Positions 16,698 to 27,400 of a DNA stretch of 64,000 bases are shown in pieces; the stretch's first letter is position 1, and every line of letters starts with the position of its first letter. The DNA lies in assembly GCA_023228985.1 (NCBI GenBank), contig JALOAC010000004.1, positions 1 to 64,000 on the forward strand, given 5' to 3'. The position numbers were made by a program, and so were the translations under genes. Source of the stretch: Thiopseudomonas sp. (GTDB lineage Bacteria > Pseudomonadota > Gammaproteobacteria > Pseudomonadales > Pseudomonadaceae). The notes under the pieces are model-generated. The model was given only the letters and a program-made list of their open reading frames with translations. It was not told where the DNA came from and did not search any database.

Positions 16698-18604
16698 TGG
16701 CTGACTTATCTGATTTAATTTCAACTGATATTGAGAAATACTTAAAAGTCCATGAAAACAAAAGCCTGTTGCGTTTTATTACCTGTGGCAGCGTCGATGA
16801 TGGTAAAAGCACGTTGATTGGCCGTTTGTTATTTGAATCCAAAGTGCTCTTTGAAGACCAGTTAAGCGCCATCGAAGCCGACTCTAAAAGACACGGTACA
16901 CAAGGTGAAGAGCTAGACTTAGCCCTGTTAGTTGATGGCTTAGCCGCCGAGCGTGAGCAGGGCATTACCATTGATGTCGCCTACCGCTTTTTCTCGACTG
17001 ATAAGCGCAAGTTTATTGTCGCGGATACCCCCGGCCACGAACAATACACCCGCAATATGATTACCGGTGCTTCCACTGCTGATGCAGCCATTTTAATGGT
17101 CGATGCACGCAAGGGGATTTTAACGCAAACCCGTCGTCACAGTTATTTAATGGCTTTAATTGGTATTCGTAACCTAGTAGTTGCCATTAACAAAATGGAC
17201 TTGGTGGAATATTCCGAAGGTGTGTTTGAAGATATTGTTGCTGACTACCAAGACTTTGCTGCACAAATAGGCATTAGCAATATTACCTTTATTCCAATGT
17301 CGGCTTTTAAAGGCGATAACATCACCACCAACAGCGAGCGTATGCCTTGGTATCAAGGTGTTCCGTTGATGCAGTACCTAGAAGATGTGGAGCTGGATAA
17401 TCAGCGTCTACAAAAAACACCTTTCCGTTTACCCGTGCAGTGGGTTAACCGCCCAAATCTAGATTTCCGTGGCTTTGCCGGCACTATTGCTAGTGGTGTT
17501 ATTAAGGTGGGCGATGCCATTCGAGTGTTACCTTCTGGCAGAACCAGTCACGTTGAACGCATTATTTTAGGTGAGAGCGATTTAAAGCAAGCCGTAGCCG
17601 GCCAGTCAATTACGCTTACCCTAACCGATGAAATTGATATTTCACGCGGTGATGTGATTGCTACTCAAAATTCTCCAGCGGAAATTGCCGACCAGTTTGA
17701 AGTTAATCTTGTGTGGATGCATGAAGAAGCTTTGCTGCCTAGCCGCCGTTATTTAATGAAAATCGGCACTAATACCGTATCGGCTCAAGTCAGCGTAATT
17801 AAGCATCAAATTAATGTTAATACCCTAGAACTGTTGCCTGCCAAAACTCTAGAGTTAAATGCCATTGGCGTCTGTAATCTATCTTTAGACCGTGCTATTG
17901 CTTTTGATGCCTATGCAGATAACCAAGACACTGGCGGTTTTATTCTGATTGACCGACTTACCAATAATACCGTAGGTGCCGGCATGTTGAACTTTGCGCT
18001 ACGCCGTAGCCAAAATATTCACATGCAGCATTTGGATATTAACAAAACCGTTCGCGCCGAAGCAAAAAACCAGCAGCCTTGTGTGCTTTGGTTTACCGGT
18101 TTATCGGGTGCAGGTAAATCCACCATTGCTAACTGGGTCGAGAAAAAACTTCATGCCCGTGGGCAGCATACCTATTTATTAGATGGCGATAATGTCCGCC
18201 ACGGTTTAAACCGTGATTTAGGCTTTACCGATGCTGACCGAGTAGAAAATATTCGCCGTGTGGCTGAAGTCAGCAAACTGATGGTTGATGCCGGTTTAAT
18301 CGTGCTTAGCGCTTTTATTTCACCCTTCCGTGCTGAACGTAAAATGGCACGCGACATGGTTGCTGATGGTGAATTCTTAGAAGTATTTATTGACACACCG
18401 CTAGCCGTTGCAGAAGAGCGTGATGTAAAAGGCTTGTATAAAAAAGCCCGTGCCGGAGAATTAAAAAACTTCACCGGCATAGATTCAGCCTATGAAGTGC
18501 CAGAAACTCCGGAAATTCATATCAACACCACCACGCAAGATGCCGAAGCTGCTGCTGAGCAAATTATTCAAGCCTTGGTTGAACGTGGCATTATTGTTAA
18601 CTGA
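16697..18604 (+). CDS. cysNC: Bifunctional CysN GTPase / APS kinase (copy 1)
   Basis: Fused ATP-sulfurylase GTPase subunit and APS kinase, 635 residues, making PAPS, the sulfate donor for sulfotransferases. CysN part (about 1-455): P-loop GSVDDGKST (31-39), DTPGHEQYTRN, NKMD. APS kinase part (about 460-635): P-loop GLSGAGKS (468-475), DGDNVRHGLN and the conserved FISPFRAER. Fusion of the kinase is common in bacteria. Cytoplasmic. Starts on the last base of the cysD stop and is followed by cysQ. Confidence 0.96.
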   Translation: MADLSDLISTDIEKYLKVHENKSLLRFITCGSVDDGKSTLIGRLLFESKVLFEDQLSAIEADSKRHGTQGEELDLALLVDGLAAEREQGITIDVAYRFFSTDKRKFIVADTPGHEQYTRNMITGASTADAAILMVDARKGILTQTRRHSYLMALIGIRNLVVAINKMDLVEYSEGVFEDIVADYQDFAAQIGISNITFIPMSAFKGDNITTNSERMPWYQGVPLMQYLEDVELDNQRLQKTPFRLPVQWVNRPNLDFRGFAGTIASGVIKVGDAIRVLPSGRTSHVERIILGESDLKQAVAGQSITLTLTDEIDISRGDVIATQNSPAEIADQFEVNLVWMHEEALLPSRRYLMKIGTNTVSAQVSVIKHQINVNTLELLPAKTLELNAIGVCNLSLDRAIAFDAYADNQDTGGFILIDRLTNNTVGAGMLNFALRRSQNIHMQHLDINKTVRAEAKNQQPCVLWFTGLSGAGKSTIANWVEKKLHARGQHTYLLDGDNVRHGLNRDLGFTDADRVENIRRVAEVSKLMVDAGLIVLSAFISPFRAERKMARDMVADGEFLEVFIDTPLAVAEERDVKGLYKKARAGELKNFTGIDSAYEVPETPEIHINTTTQDAEAAAEQIIQALVERGIIVN

Positions 18605-18621
18605 TTTTGGATACTGTCGAT

Positions 18622-19398
18622 ATGGATTATATAAACCAAGAGCTATTAGATGCATTAGAAAGCATTGCTCGTGCTGCAGGTACAGAAATCATGGCGATTT
18701 ATAACCGTGATTTTGCTGTGGCAGAAAAAGAAGATAAATCACCGCTAACAGAAGCCGATAGTGCCGCGCATAACTTGATCGTTGCTCGCCTACAGACTTT
18801 ATCGCTAAAGCTACCCATTCTATCGGAAGAAGATACTGATAGCTTTGCTGGTACCGATGCACAAGGGCGTTATTGGCTGGTAGACCCATTAGATGGCACC
18901 AAAGAGTTTATTAAACGTAATGGTGAGTTTACGGTAAACATTGCTCTGATTGAGCAGGGTGAACCAGTGCTGGGGGTGGTTTATGCACCGGCTATAAATA
19001 CTGCTTACTGTGCAGCCCGTGGCTTAGGTGCGGTTAAAGTAACCGAGCAAGGTGAACGCATTGCCATTCAAGTGGCGCAACCACCTGTTGACCGTCCTTG
19101 GCGGGTGGTGGGCAGCCGTTCACACGCGGGTGCTGAAACAGAAGCTTGGCTCAGTGATTTAGGTGAGTATGAGTTAGTGCCTATGGGCAGCTCGCTTAAA
19201 CTTTGCTTAGTGGCTGAAGGCGCTGCGGACATTTATCCGCGCTTAGGTTTAACTTCTTTGTGGGACACTGCAGCGGCTCATGCGGTAGTTAATCAAGCAG
19301 GCGGTGAAGTGGTGCAATTGAATGGACAGCCACTGAGCTACAGCAGTACCAATGAAGTGCTTAATCCTCACTTTATTGTTCGAGCTGTAACCCCTTAG
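18622..19398 (+). CDS. cysQ: 3'(2'),5'-bisphosphate nucleotidase
   Basis: Hydrolyses PAP, the inhibitory by-product of PAPS-dependent sulfation, to AMP. 258 residues of the inositol monophosphatase superfamily. Metal-binding motifs: EED (after KLPILS), DPLDGTKEF and WDTAAAHAV. The ATG at 18622 is preferred over TTG at 18607 because it gives the family-length N-terminus. Position between cysNC and an SLC13 permease fits a sulfate uptake-activation-recycling set. Next gene starts 1 bp after the stop. Confidence 0.94.
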   Translation: MDYINQELLDALESIARAAGTEIMAIYNRDFAVAEKEDKSPLTEADSAAHNLIVARLQTLSLKLPILSEEDTDSFAGTDAQGRYWLVDPLDGTKEFIKRNGEFTVNIALIEQGEPVLGVVYAPAINTAYCAARGLGAVKVTEQGERIAIQVAQPPVDRPWRVVGSRSHAGAETEAWLSDLGEYELVPMGSSLKLCLVAEGAADIYPRLGLTSLWDTAAAHAVVNQAGGEVVQLNGQPLSYSSTNEVLNPHFIVRAVTP

Positions 19399-19399
19399 C

Positions 19400-21127
19400 A
19401 TGTTCAGTACCTTTCTGATTGGTGGCATATTAGTAGGCTTAATTGGGGCGCTAATTTTTACCCGACTTAAGCCGCTGTATATTTTTGGCAGTGCGCTGCT
19501 AGTCGTTTATTTCACCGGACAGATCACCAGCGAACAGCTGTTGCTAAACTTTGTTAACCCATCATTAGTAAGCTTGTTTCTACTGTTGATAGCCTCCTTT
19601 GCGCTAGAGAAAACCCGTTTAGTTCACCAGATGGCGGATTGGTTGCTAGGCGGTAAAGAACGCAATGTAATATTTAAATTGATGTTCGGTGCGGGCATGC
19701 TGTCATCAGTAACCAATAATACAGCCGTAGTAGCAACCTTGATGGGACCTATTGGACGCAATAAAAAAATTGCACCAAGTCGTTTGTTGATTCCCTTGTC
19801 TTATGCGGCCATTTTAGGCGGTACGCTCACACTGGTGGGCACTTCTACTAATCTGATTGTGGATGGTTTAGCCTAGGATGCAGGGCTGGCAGGTTTAGGT
19901 TTTTTTGATTTCACTCTAATAGGTTTACCCATTTTTATATTGGGTATTGCCTTGCTTACTATTACCTATAAGTTTCTACCCAACAACGGTTTAGCTAATC
20001 AACAGGTAGAAAGTCATTACTTTACTGAACTTAAGCTTGCGGCAAGCTCACCACTGGTTGGGAAAACCATTAACGACGCGGGCTTACGCCAATTAGAAAC
20101 CTTGTTTTTGGTAGAAGTTATTAGAAATAACGAACTGATTTCTCCGGTTAAGCCCACTGAGCGCTTGCAAGCGAATGATCAGTTGGTTTTTACCGGTGAT
20201 GTGAGCCAAGTGCACCTGCTCGAAGCCATGCCCGGGCTAGAGCTCGATGACGGGGTAATAGACTTACCTAAGCACAATTTAGTTGAAGTGGTGTTAAGTC
20301 CCTCATCAGGATTAATAAATAAAAGCATTCGTGATGCCAATTTTCGCAGCCAGTTTGATGCTGCAGTGGTGGCGGTGAAGCGCGGCAACCAAAAACTGTC
20401 TGGTGGCTTAGGCGCGCTTGAGTTACGACCTGGTGATGTATTGGTATTAGCAGTCGGTGCAGACTTTTCACAACGCACCAACCTAGCCAGAAACTTTATT
20501 GTAGTAAATGGCGTAAAAACCGAACAGCAGCGTACAGGTGCGAACGGACTTTTTATAGTTGCTAGCTTTATGTTTGCGTTGCTAACCGCTGCCACAGGTG
20601 TACTAAGCCTGCTAGATGCCATGCTGTTATTGGTCGTTGCTTACTTGGCCACGGGTGTTCTTAGCGTGGCAGAAATACGCCGTCGTGCCCCTTTTGAGTT
20701 ACTATTGGTCATAGGTTGTTCATTAGGCATTGCACAAGCCATGCTAGGTTCAGGTTTAGCAGATTTACTAGCAACACAAATAGTCAGCTTGTTTTCCCAC
20801 TGGGGTGTAGTAGGTGCGCTAGTGGGGCTTTACCTAACCACTTGGCTGATAACCGAACTTATCACCAACAATGCTGCCGCAGCTTTAGCTTTTCCAATAG
20901 GTTTAGCCATTGCCCAGCAGTTTGGCGTCGATGCAAAACCCTTGTTACTCACCATCGCCTTCACCGCCAGCGCGTCTTTTTTATCGCCTTATGGCTACCA
21001 AACCAACCTGATGGTTTATACTGCTGGTAAATATCAGTACATAGATTATGTGCGAGCTGGGTTGCCCTTAGCCTTGATTTATGGACTAGGTGTGTGTGTG
21101 TTAGTACCTTGGTTTTTTCCGTTTTAA
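19400..21127 (+). pseudogene. SLC13-family (sulfate-type) permease with in-frame amber codon
   Basis: A 575-codon SLC13/ArsB-like permease with TrkA-C domains, interrupted once by TAG at 19874-19876 (codon 159). The frame is otherwise fully open to 21127 and no base is lost. Aligned with the intact relative at 38.3-40.0 kb (DGMLQTELG there, DGLA-stop-DAGLAG here), the stop falls on a glutamine, so a CAG to TAG transition explains it. The N-terminal part (19400-19876) carries SVTNNTAVVA and GTSTNLIVDGL; the C-terminal part has the two regulatory RCK_C-like domains and the second set of membrane helices. It could be a young pseudogene, an amber-suppressed gene or a sequence error. Confidence 0.85.
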
Positions 21128-21182
21128 TAGCTAAATACTTAATTTAAAATATGTTTTTACAGTCGTAGATAAAATTAACAGC

Positions 21183-22118
21183 ATGAATATAACGCTTGAG
21201 AATAAAACAGTTGCAATTTTGCTTTGTACTTATGAGGGTGGCTTGTACCTACAAGAGCAGTTGGAATCTATTGCACATCAAACACATCCACATATTGATG
21301 TATATGCTTCAGATGATGGATCCAGCGACTCAACGCTGCGTATTTTAAAAGAGTTTCAGTCTAGCTGGTCCAAAGGTAAATTTGTAATTTGTAAAGGACC
21401 ACAAAATGGTTTTTTAAATAATTTTATGTCATTGGTTTTTAATGCGGATATTAAGGCAGATTATTATTGCTACGCTGATCAAGATGATATCTGGGAAGCA
21501 AATAAGGTGGAAAACTCGATCAAACAGCTAGCAAGGTTTGGACAATCCAATCCTTTACTTTACTGCTCTAGAACCTGCTTAGTTGATGAAGCTGCTAACA
21601 AGATAGGGTACTCGCCCTTGTTTGAAAAAACGCCTAGTTTTCGTAACGCATTAGTGCAAAGCATAGGTGGCGGCAACACGATGACACTGAACCAAGAAGC
21701 TAGAAACATATTAATGCAAACATCCACTTGCGAGTTTATTAGTCACGACTGGTGGACCTATATACTGGTATCAGGGGCAGGCGGTCAGGTGGTTTATGAT
21801 GCGTATCCAAGTGTAAAGTATCGACAGCACGCCCAGAATATTATCGGTGGCAATATGAGCTGGAAAGCTCGCCTCTTTAGAATTAAGATGCTTTTTGCAG
21901 GTCGTTTTCAGCAGTGGAATGATGTACATATGCAGTCCCTTGAACAGATCCGTCACCTTCTTACTGAGGCTAACCAAAAAACCTTGGATGACTTTATGCA
22001 AGCTAGAACCAATCCATTGTATAAGCGTTTATTTTACTTTCTCAGGTCGCGGGTATATCGTCAAACACTGTTTGGTAATTTAGGGTTGTGGGTAGCTCTA
22101 CTCATGAAAAAATTATAA
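21183..22118 (+). CDS. Family 2 glycosyltransferase (rhamnosyltransferase-like)
   Basis: 311-residue GT-A fold enzyme of the inner-membrane cytoplasmic face. Nucleotide-sugar motifs are ASDDGSSDS (about residues 39-47) and YADQDDIWEANK (metal-binding DxD). The layout is like rhamnosyltransferases of the RgpF/WbbL type, which fits the rml genes upstream, but donor and acceptor are inferred. Starts 55 bp after the permease gene. Composition is intermediate between the housekeeping genes and the AT-rich block further on. Confidence 0.85.
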   Translation: MNITLENKTVAILLCTYEGGLYLQEQLESIAHQTHPHIDVYASDDGSSDSTLRILKEFQSSWSKGKFVICKGPQNGFLNNFMSLVFNADIKADYYCYADQDDIWEANKVENSIKQLARFGQSNPLLYCSRTCLVDEAANKIGYSPLFEKTPSFRNALVQSIGGGNTMTLNQEARNILMQTSTCEFISHDWWTYILVSGAGGQVVYDAYPSVKYRQHAQNIIGGNMSWKARLFRIKMLFAGRFQQWNDVHMQSLEQIRHLLTEANQKTLDDFMQARTNPLYKRLFYFLRSRVYRQTLFGNLGLWVALLMKKL

Positions 22119-22146
22119 TTAAGACAGTATTTAATGGAGCAATAGT

Positions 22147-23340
22147 GTGAAGCAAGTATGTCTGATGGTTTTAGGAATGCACAGAAGTGGTACTTCTGCG
22201 TTAACAGGTATGCTGCAGCACCTAGATATTGATTTAGGCTCGAAGCTTTTACCAGGCTCACAAGAAAATGAAAAAGGATTTTTTGAAAATCACTATATTA
22301 TGAGTTACAACGATAAGCTGCTAGAAAAGCTGGATAGCAGTTGGGATGATGTGTTTTTTAGTTATAAAGAAAAAGAAATATTAATATCCGCAAATGATCG
22401 TATAGAACTAAAAGAGATTTTGCTTAAAGAATTTGAAAACAAAGAAATATTTGCAATTAAAGATCCTAGATTATGTTATTTATTCCCACTATATGCAGAA
22501 ATACTGACAGAGTTAAACATAGATATTAAAATACTGCTTCCATATAGAAACCCACTTGAGGTTGCTATGTCTTTAGAGAAGCGTAATGGTTTTAGTTTAG
22601 AGAAAAGTGTGGCGTTATGGTTGAATTATTTTTTATATGCCGAGTTTTATAGCAGAAATCACAAGAGATATTTTCTGAGATTTGATGAGTTGCTGGAAAA
22701 CACTGGTTTAGGTGATTATTTTCTGTGGAGACATATTCTTAATTATGCTGGAAATATAAAAAAACCAATTATTTTTGTAACATCTGATGCAAAAGAAGAC
22801 TGGTGGGAAAGAGAATCCGGAAAAACAACAGGGCTCCATTATGAATTGCTGAAAGAAATGCATTCCCATAGCGGGATGCCATTCTTGGCCTATACAACAG
22901 ATAGATTTTTTAGCTTCTCACAAAAATTAGGTGGCCAGCAGAGTAATCAAAAGGCAGAGGAAGAAATAACAGCCTATGTTCGTGCTAGGAACAGCAATGT
23001 AAACCTTGTAAGAGTGCTTTCACAAGCCATCGAAACTGCATCAGAAAGTGAACATGCAGGTTATATCACTGTAGAGTTGTTACGTTCTGCATTCGCGTTT
23101 ACCTGTAGTGGGCCCCTTGTACCAAACCTTGAAGAAATACCCAATATGCAAGTGAGCTTGCACCAAGCACCTGAAGAATTACCGCGACATATTTTACGAA
23201 TTGGCACTGGTACCAAGTTTGATTTTAATATTCATCTAAAGTCTACAGCCTACCAAGAGCTACTACCCAGAGGCCGGTATGTATTTGCCTACCAAGCAAC
23301 TACTGAGGCTATGAAGCAAAAGATTTGGCCTGATAGATAA
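22147..23340 (+). CDS. Chimera: sulfotransferase N-terminus fused to PIN-like (DUF4935-type) C-terminus
   Basis: 397 residues in two unrelated halves. Residues 1-185 match the neighbouring sulfotransferase at 23.4 kb: PAPS 5'-phosphosulfate loop GMHRSGTSAL (residues 10-19), IKDPRLCYLFPLY, and LPYRNPLEVAMSLEKRNGF for the 3'-phosphate. After RFDELLEN (about 22,700) the similarity stops. GDYFLWRHILNYAG, PIIFVTSDAKEDWW and MPFLAYTTDRFFSF then match, from memory, the C-terminal half of PIN-like DUF4935 proteins. The PIN catalytic N-terminal half is missing. Probably a recombination product. The sulfotransferase half lacks its normal C-terminal part, so activity is doubtful. Confidence 0.75.
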   Translation: MKQVCLMVLGMHRSGTSALTGMLQHLDIDLGSKLLPGSQENEKGFFENHYIMSYNDKLLEKLDSSWDDVFFSYKEKEILISANDRIELKEILLKEFENKEIFAIKDPRLCYLFPLYAEILTELNIDIKILLPYRNPLEVAMSLEKRNGFSLEKSVALWLNYFLYAEFYSRNHKRYFLRFDELLENTGLGDYFLWRHILNYAGNIKKPIIFVTSDAKEDWWERESGKTTGLHYELLKEMHSHSGMPFLAYTTDRFFSFSQKLGGQQSNQKAEEEITAYVRARNSNVNLVRVLSQAIETASESEHAGYITVELLRSAFAFTCSGPLVPNLEEIPNMQVSLHQAPEELPRHILRIGTGTKFDFNIHLKSTAYQELLPRGRYVFAYQATTEAMKQKIWPDR

Positions 23341-23352
23341 AGGGTTGTATTC

Positions 23353-24420
23353 ATGAAACAAACTTGTATTTTAATTTTAGGTATGCACCGCAGTGGCACG
23401 TCTGCCTTGTCTGGTACATTGAACTTATTAGATGTGTATTTGGGTACAGAGTTGATGAAGCCAATGGAGCAGAATGCAAAAGGCTTTTATGAAAATACCC
23501 ATCTTTATAAGGTTAATGAAAAGCTGTTAAAGCAAATGAACAGCCGTTGGGATGATGCTTTTTACGCCGAATCAAAACTCAATACGATAGACGACATAAC
23601 CGAGCTCGAAGCGGTATTAAAGCAGGAGTTTCAATACAGTCAGCTTTTTGCAATTAAAGACCCGCGCCTGGCTTATTTGTTTCCGCTTTACACCAAAGCG
23701 TTAACCAATATGGGCGTGGATATAAAAGTGATTATCCCTTTTAGAAACCCCTTAGAGGTCGCAGACTCCCTCAAAACGCGTAACCAATTTAGCCAAGAAA
23801 AAGGCCTACTGCTTTGGGCATACCATTTTTTGTTATCTGAAAAGCTAAGTCGTGCTTTGCCTAGAGTTTTCACTCGCTTTGATGAGTTAGTTCAATCACC
23901 ACAAACGGTGATAAAGCAAATTGACCAAAAATTAAAACTAAACCTAAATTTAAAATACAGCGCTAAAAAAGATCAAATAGCCGACTTCTTAACGCCGAGT
24001 CTAAAACACCACAATATAGCATTGGATAACTTGTCGGAAAAAGTACCCAAACCGATACGTGATATAGTGAGTTTAGTGCCAAACCTGAATGAAACAGAGC
24101 TGGATGCAAAATTTGATGAACTTCGCCAACAGCTTTTTGATAATCAAAGCCTGTTCTACAACGGTGATATTTTAAAAAGCATGCAAGAGCTAGAGCAAGC
24201 CAAGCAAGGACTGCAGGCGAAAGACCAAGAGCTAGAGCAAGCCAAGCAAGGACTGCAGGCGAAAGACCAAGAGCTAGAGCAAACCAAACAAGTACTGCAA
24301 GCGAAAGACCAAGAGCTAGAGCAAACCAAACATGAACTTGTGGCTATGCATTTAAGCACGAGTTGGAAAATGACGCGCCCGCTTCGAAAAATTAAAAAGC
24401 TTTTCAGGGTTGAAAAATGA
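23353..24420 (+). CDS. Sulfotransferase with C-terminal coiled-coil repeats
   Basis: 355 residues. The PAPS-binding loop is GMHRSGTSAL (10-19) and the 3'-phosphate-binding region IIPFRNPLEVADSLKTR. The intact C-terminal domain continues past RFDELVQSPQTV, unlike the chimeric paralogue immediately upstream. Residues about 279-330 are three and a half tandem 14-residue coiled-coil units (ELEQAKQGLQAKDQ) encoded by a 42-bp DNA repeat. The protein ends in a basic tail (SWKMTRPLRKIKKLF). Likely transfers sulfate from PAPS to a glycan; acceptor unknown. Overlaps the next gene by 4 bp (ATGA). Confidence 0.85.
   Translation: MKQTCILILGMHRSGTSALSGTLNLLDVYLGTELMKPMEQNAKGFYENTHLYKVNEKLLKQMNSRWDDAFYAESKLNTIDDITELEAVLKQEFQYSQLFAIKDPRLAYLFPLYTKALTNMGVDIKVIIPFRNPLEVADSLKTRNQFSQEKGLLLWAYHFLLSEKLSRALPRVFTRFDELVQSPQTVIKQIDQKLKLNLNLKYSAKKDQIADFLTPSLKHHNIALDNLSEKVPKPIRDIVSLVPNLNETELDAKFDELRQQLFDNQSLFYNGDILKSMQELEQAKQGLQAKDQELEQAKQGLQAKDQELEQTKQVLQAKDQELEQTKHELVAMHLSTSWKMTRPLRKIKKLFRVEK
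24187..24339 (+). repeat. 42-bp tandem repeat inside sulfotransferase gene
   Basis: Units at 24187-24228, 24229-24270 and 24271-24312 plus a partial copy at 24313-24339. The first two are identical and the third has several substitutions. In frame, each unit adds 14 residues (two heptads), so copy-number change would lengthen or shorten the coiled coil without a frameshift. Confidence 0.9.
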
Positions 24421-27400
24421 AAAAAGTAAAGTATTTTTTTAAATACATTAAAGACTATCTAGTAATTAAAAAAAGTAAACTTTTTGATGAAAGCTACTAT
24501 TTAGACAATTATGTGGATGTGCGCAGGGCAGATATAGATGCTCTTTGGCATTTTTTGAGGCTTGGTGCAGCCGAGCACCGCAATCCTTGTGCAGGCTTCG
24601 ACACCGGTTACTATCTCGACTCCAATCTTGATGTCAAGTCGCTTGGCGTCAATCCGCTTGTTCACTATATCCAGCATGGTCATGCTGAAGGCAGAAAACC
24701 ATCTGCGCAACTTAACAATTTACTTAGAGTAGAAGAGTCCGGACTTACTGGTACACTAAAATTTTTAGCTGCAGCCTACAGGCATGTCACCAAAAATCCG
24801 AAAGTACTCGGGAAATTTGTTAAAGCCACTTTGCGGGAGGGGCCACAAAGTGCAATCAGTAAGGCTAGGCAGCTAGTGAATGATGGCTATGCAGAGTCGG
24901 CGCTGTTAATGCCTGTAGGGCCTGCGGCCATCGCCAATAATGAGCAGGTATTTTTAGCCGGCATTGATAAAAACAACTACAGACCACTGGTCACTGTCAT
25001 AATACCCAACTACAACCATGCCACGTATCTACCATCCAGAATTGAGTCCATTCTGTCGCAAGGCTACCAGAACCTTGAGCTCATCCTGTTGGATGATTGT
25101 TCCACCGATGACAGCCGTACCATATTGCAGGATTATGCCGATAAGCGTCCCAGTCAAATAAAGCTAATTTTCAACGAACAAAATGCCGGCAATGTCTTTA
25201 AGCAATGGCGCAAGGGGTTGGAGAATGCCAGTGGTGAGCTGATCTGGATTTGTGAAAGTGACGACTTCTGTGAACCGGATTTTCTTGAAAAGTTAGTTCC
25301 TTACTTCATTAATCCAGCCGTACAAATTGCTTTTGGTAAAATTCAGTTTTCGGATAAATTGGGTAATTTTCAGGCAGGTCTCGACAATTATCGCGAAGGT
25401 GCGGAGCCAAGCATCTGGCACCAATCTTTGGTAAGACCAGCAAAAGACTGGTTTTGTAATGGCTTTGGTGTCAACAACCTCATTGCTAATGTCGGTGGCT
25501 GTGTATTCAGAAAGCAACAGCTTTGCGATGAGGTCTGGCAGGCGGCCCAAGGTTACAAAATACTTGGTGATTGGTACCTCTATATCCACTTGGCCGGCGG
25601 TGGTCTAATTGCATATGAGCCCCAGGCTGTGGCTTATTTTCGTCAGCACGGTGATAACACATCGGTTTCAGCTTTCAGTACAGAAAAATATTACCGCGAA
25701 CATTTTGACCTTATGCGGTCGTTGTGTACTACATGGGATATCCCAACAGCAACCATTGAGCGTTTCTATGCCAAAGTTGATGCACAGTACAAACACTTCA
25801 GGTGCCAAGACACACTCGGGGAACTGCGCCAGTATGTAAATATTGATGAATTGAAAAAAACGCCCAAGCTCGGACGCCACTTGCTGATCGGTATGTTGTC
25901 CTTCACTCCAGGCGGGGGTGAACTGTTTCCGATCCACCTGGCCAATGCAATATGCCGTCAGGGCGTAACTGTTTCCCTGTTTGTCCTGAAAACCGATGAA
26001 ATAAACCGGGAAATGCTGGAATTGGTTGATCCACAGATTGCTATCTACACATCCAGTTTTGTCAGCCGTTACGGGGTAAACAAATTTATCGCTGACGCCG
26101 GCATAGATGCTATAAACTCGCACATGGTGTCCGTTGATGTTTATTTTCACCGTGTCAATAAGGTTGACATACCTTACTACCCAACATTGCATGGCTCCTA
26201 TGAGGCATGCAACGTGCAACAATCGCTTGTTGAAACCATCGCAGCAGGCGTCACCCGATGGATTTATACTGCAGACCGCAACATCGAAGCTATCAAGTTT
26301 CTGGATTTACCGGGTACCGATCTGATCAAGCTTACCAACGCCATGCCGCAAGATATGCGTGACTTCCCGCAGACTCGTGAAGAACTTGGCCTGAGCCAAA
26401 ATACTGTTGTCTTTACTTTGGTTGCCCGCGGCATCAAGCGCAAAGGCTGGCGTGCGGCCATTGAAGCCTTCTTGCTACTCTGCAAAGACTATGACAACGT
26501 GCACCTGCTGCTCTGTGGTGATGGGGATGAAACCGATTGCTACGAGTCCATCCATGGCAGCAACCCAAAAATAACCTTTCTGGGCTTCCAGTCTCACATC
26601 AACGGGCTGTACCGGATATCTGACTGCGCCATAGTACCCACCCGGTTTGCTGGCGAGTCCTATCCGCTGTGCATAATTCAGGCTCTGCAAGAAGGGCTGC
26701 CTGTCATCTCGACAGATGTGGGAGAGATACGATCAATGCTGACTGCGGCCAGCGGTAAAATTGCGGGCAGAGTTTTGCCAAATGAACGCAATACCAGCGT
26801 TTTTATTCAGTTGCTAGCTGATGCTATGCGCGAGCTGATGGATGTAGAAATCCGAAAAGAGCTGTCGTGCGTATCCATGCAACTGGCAAAAAACTATGCA
26901 ATGGATGCTCTAGCACAGAAGTATATTGAGCTATTTTTTAAGAAAAAAACTCTTTATCTTCATATTGGCTTACCTAAGACTGGTACAACGGCAATACAAA
27001 ATTTTTTCTGTACAAATGATTCCGCTCTAAAGGAAAAACAAAAATTTCTTTATCCTAAATTTGGGAGATGGAAAGACGGATCACATCACCAAATTGCATT
27101 TTCATTACAAGAAACTGATTTTTACCCTTGGCTAGATGAGTCCGCACAGATAGGTTATTTGCGCGATCTTATCAACGAAATTGAAAACTCAGGTTGCGAC
27201 AGATTTCTTCTAAGTTCTGAGTGTTTTCATCTGTACAACAACAGCACATTTATACAGATGTTCAAAGATAGATATAAAATAAAAATCATCTGTTATCTGC
27301 GCCAACGAAGTGAGTATTTAGTGTCAATTTACAAACAGAATGTCCGCGACATAACCTATAGGGAAAAACGCTCATTTATCGATTTTATGGAAACCGAAAC

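Noticed and set aside
24156..24359. Minus-strand frame with cysteine/serine repeats
   Set aside because: Artefact of the 42-bp repeat in the sulfotransferase gene read backwards.
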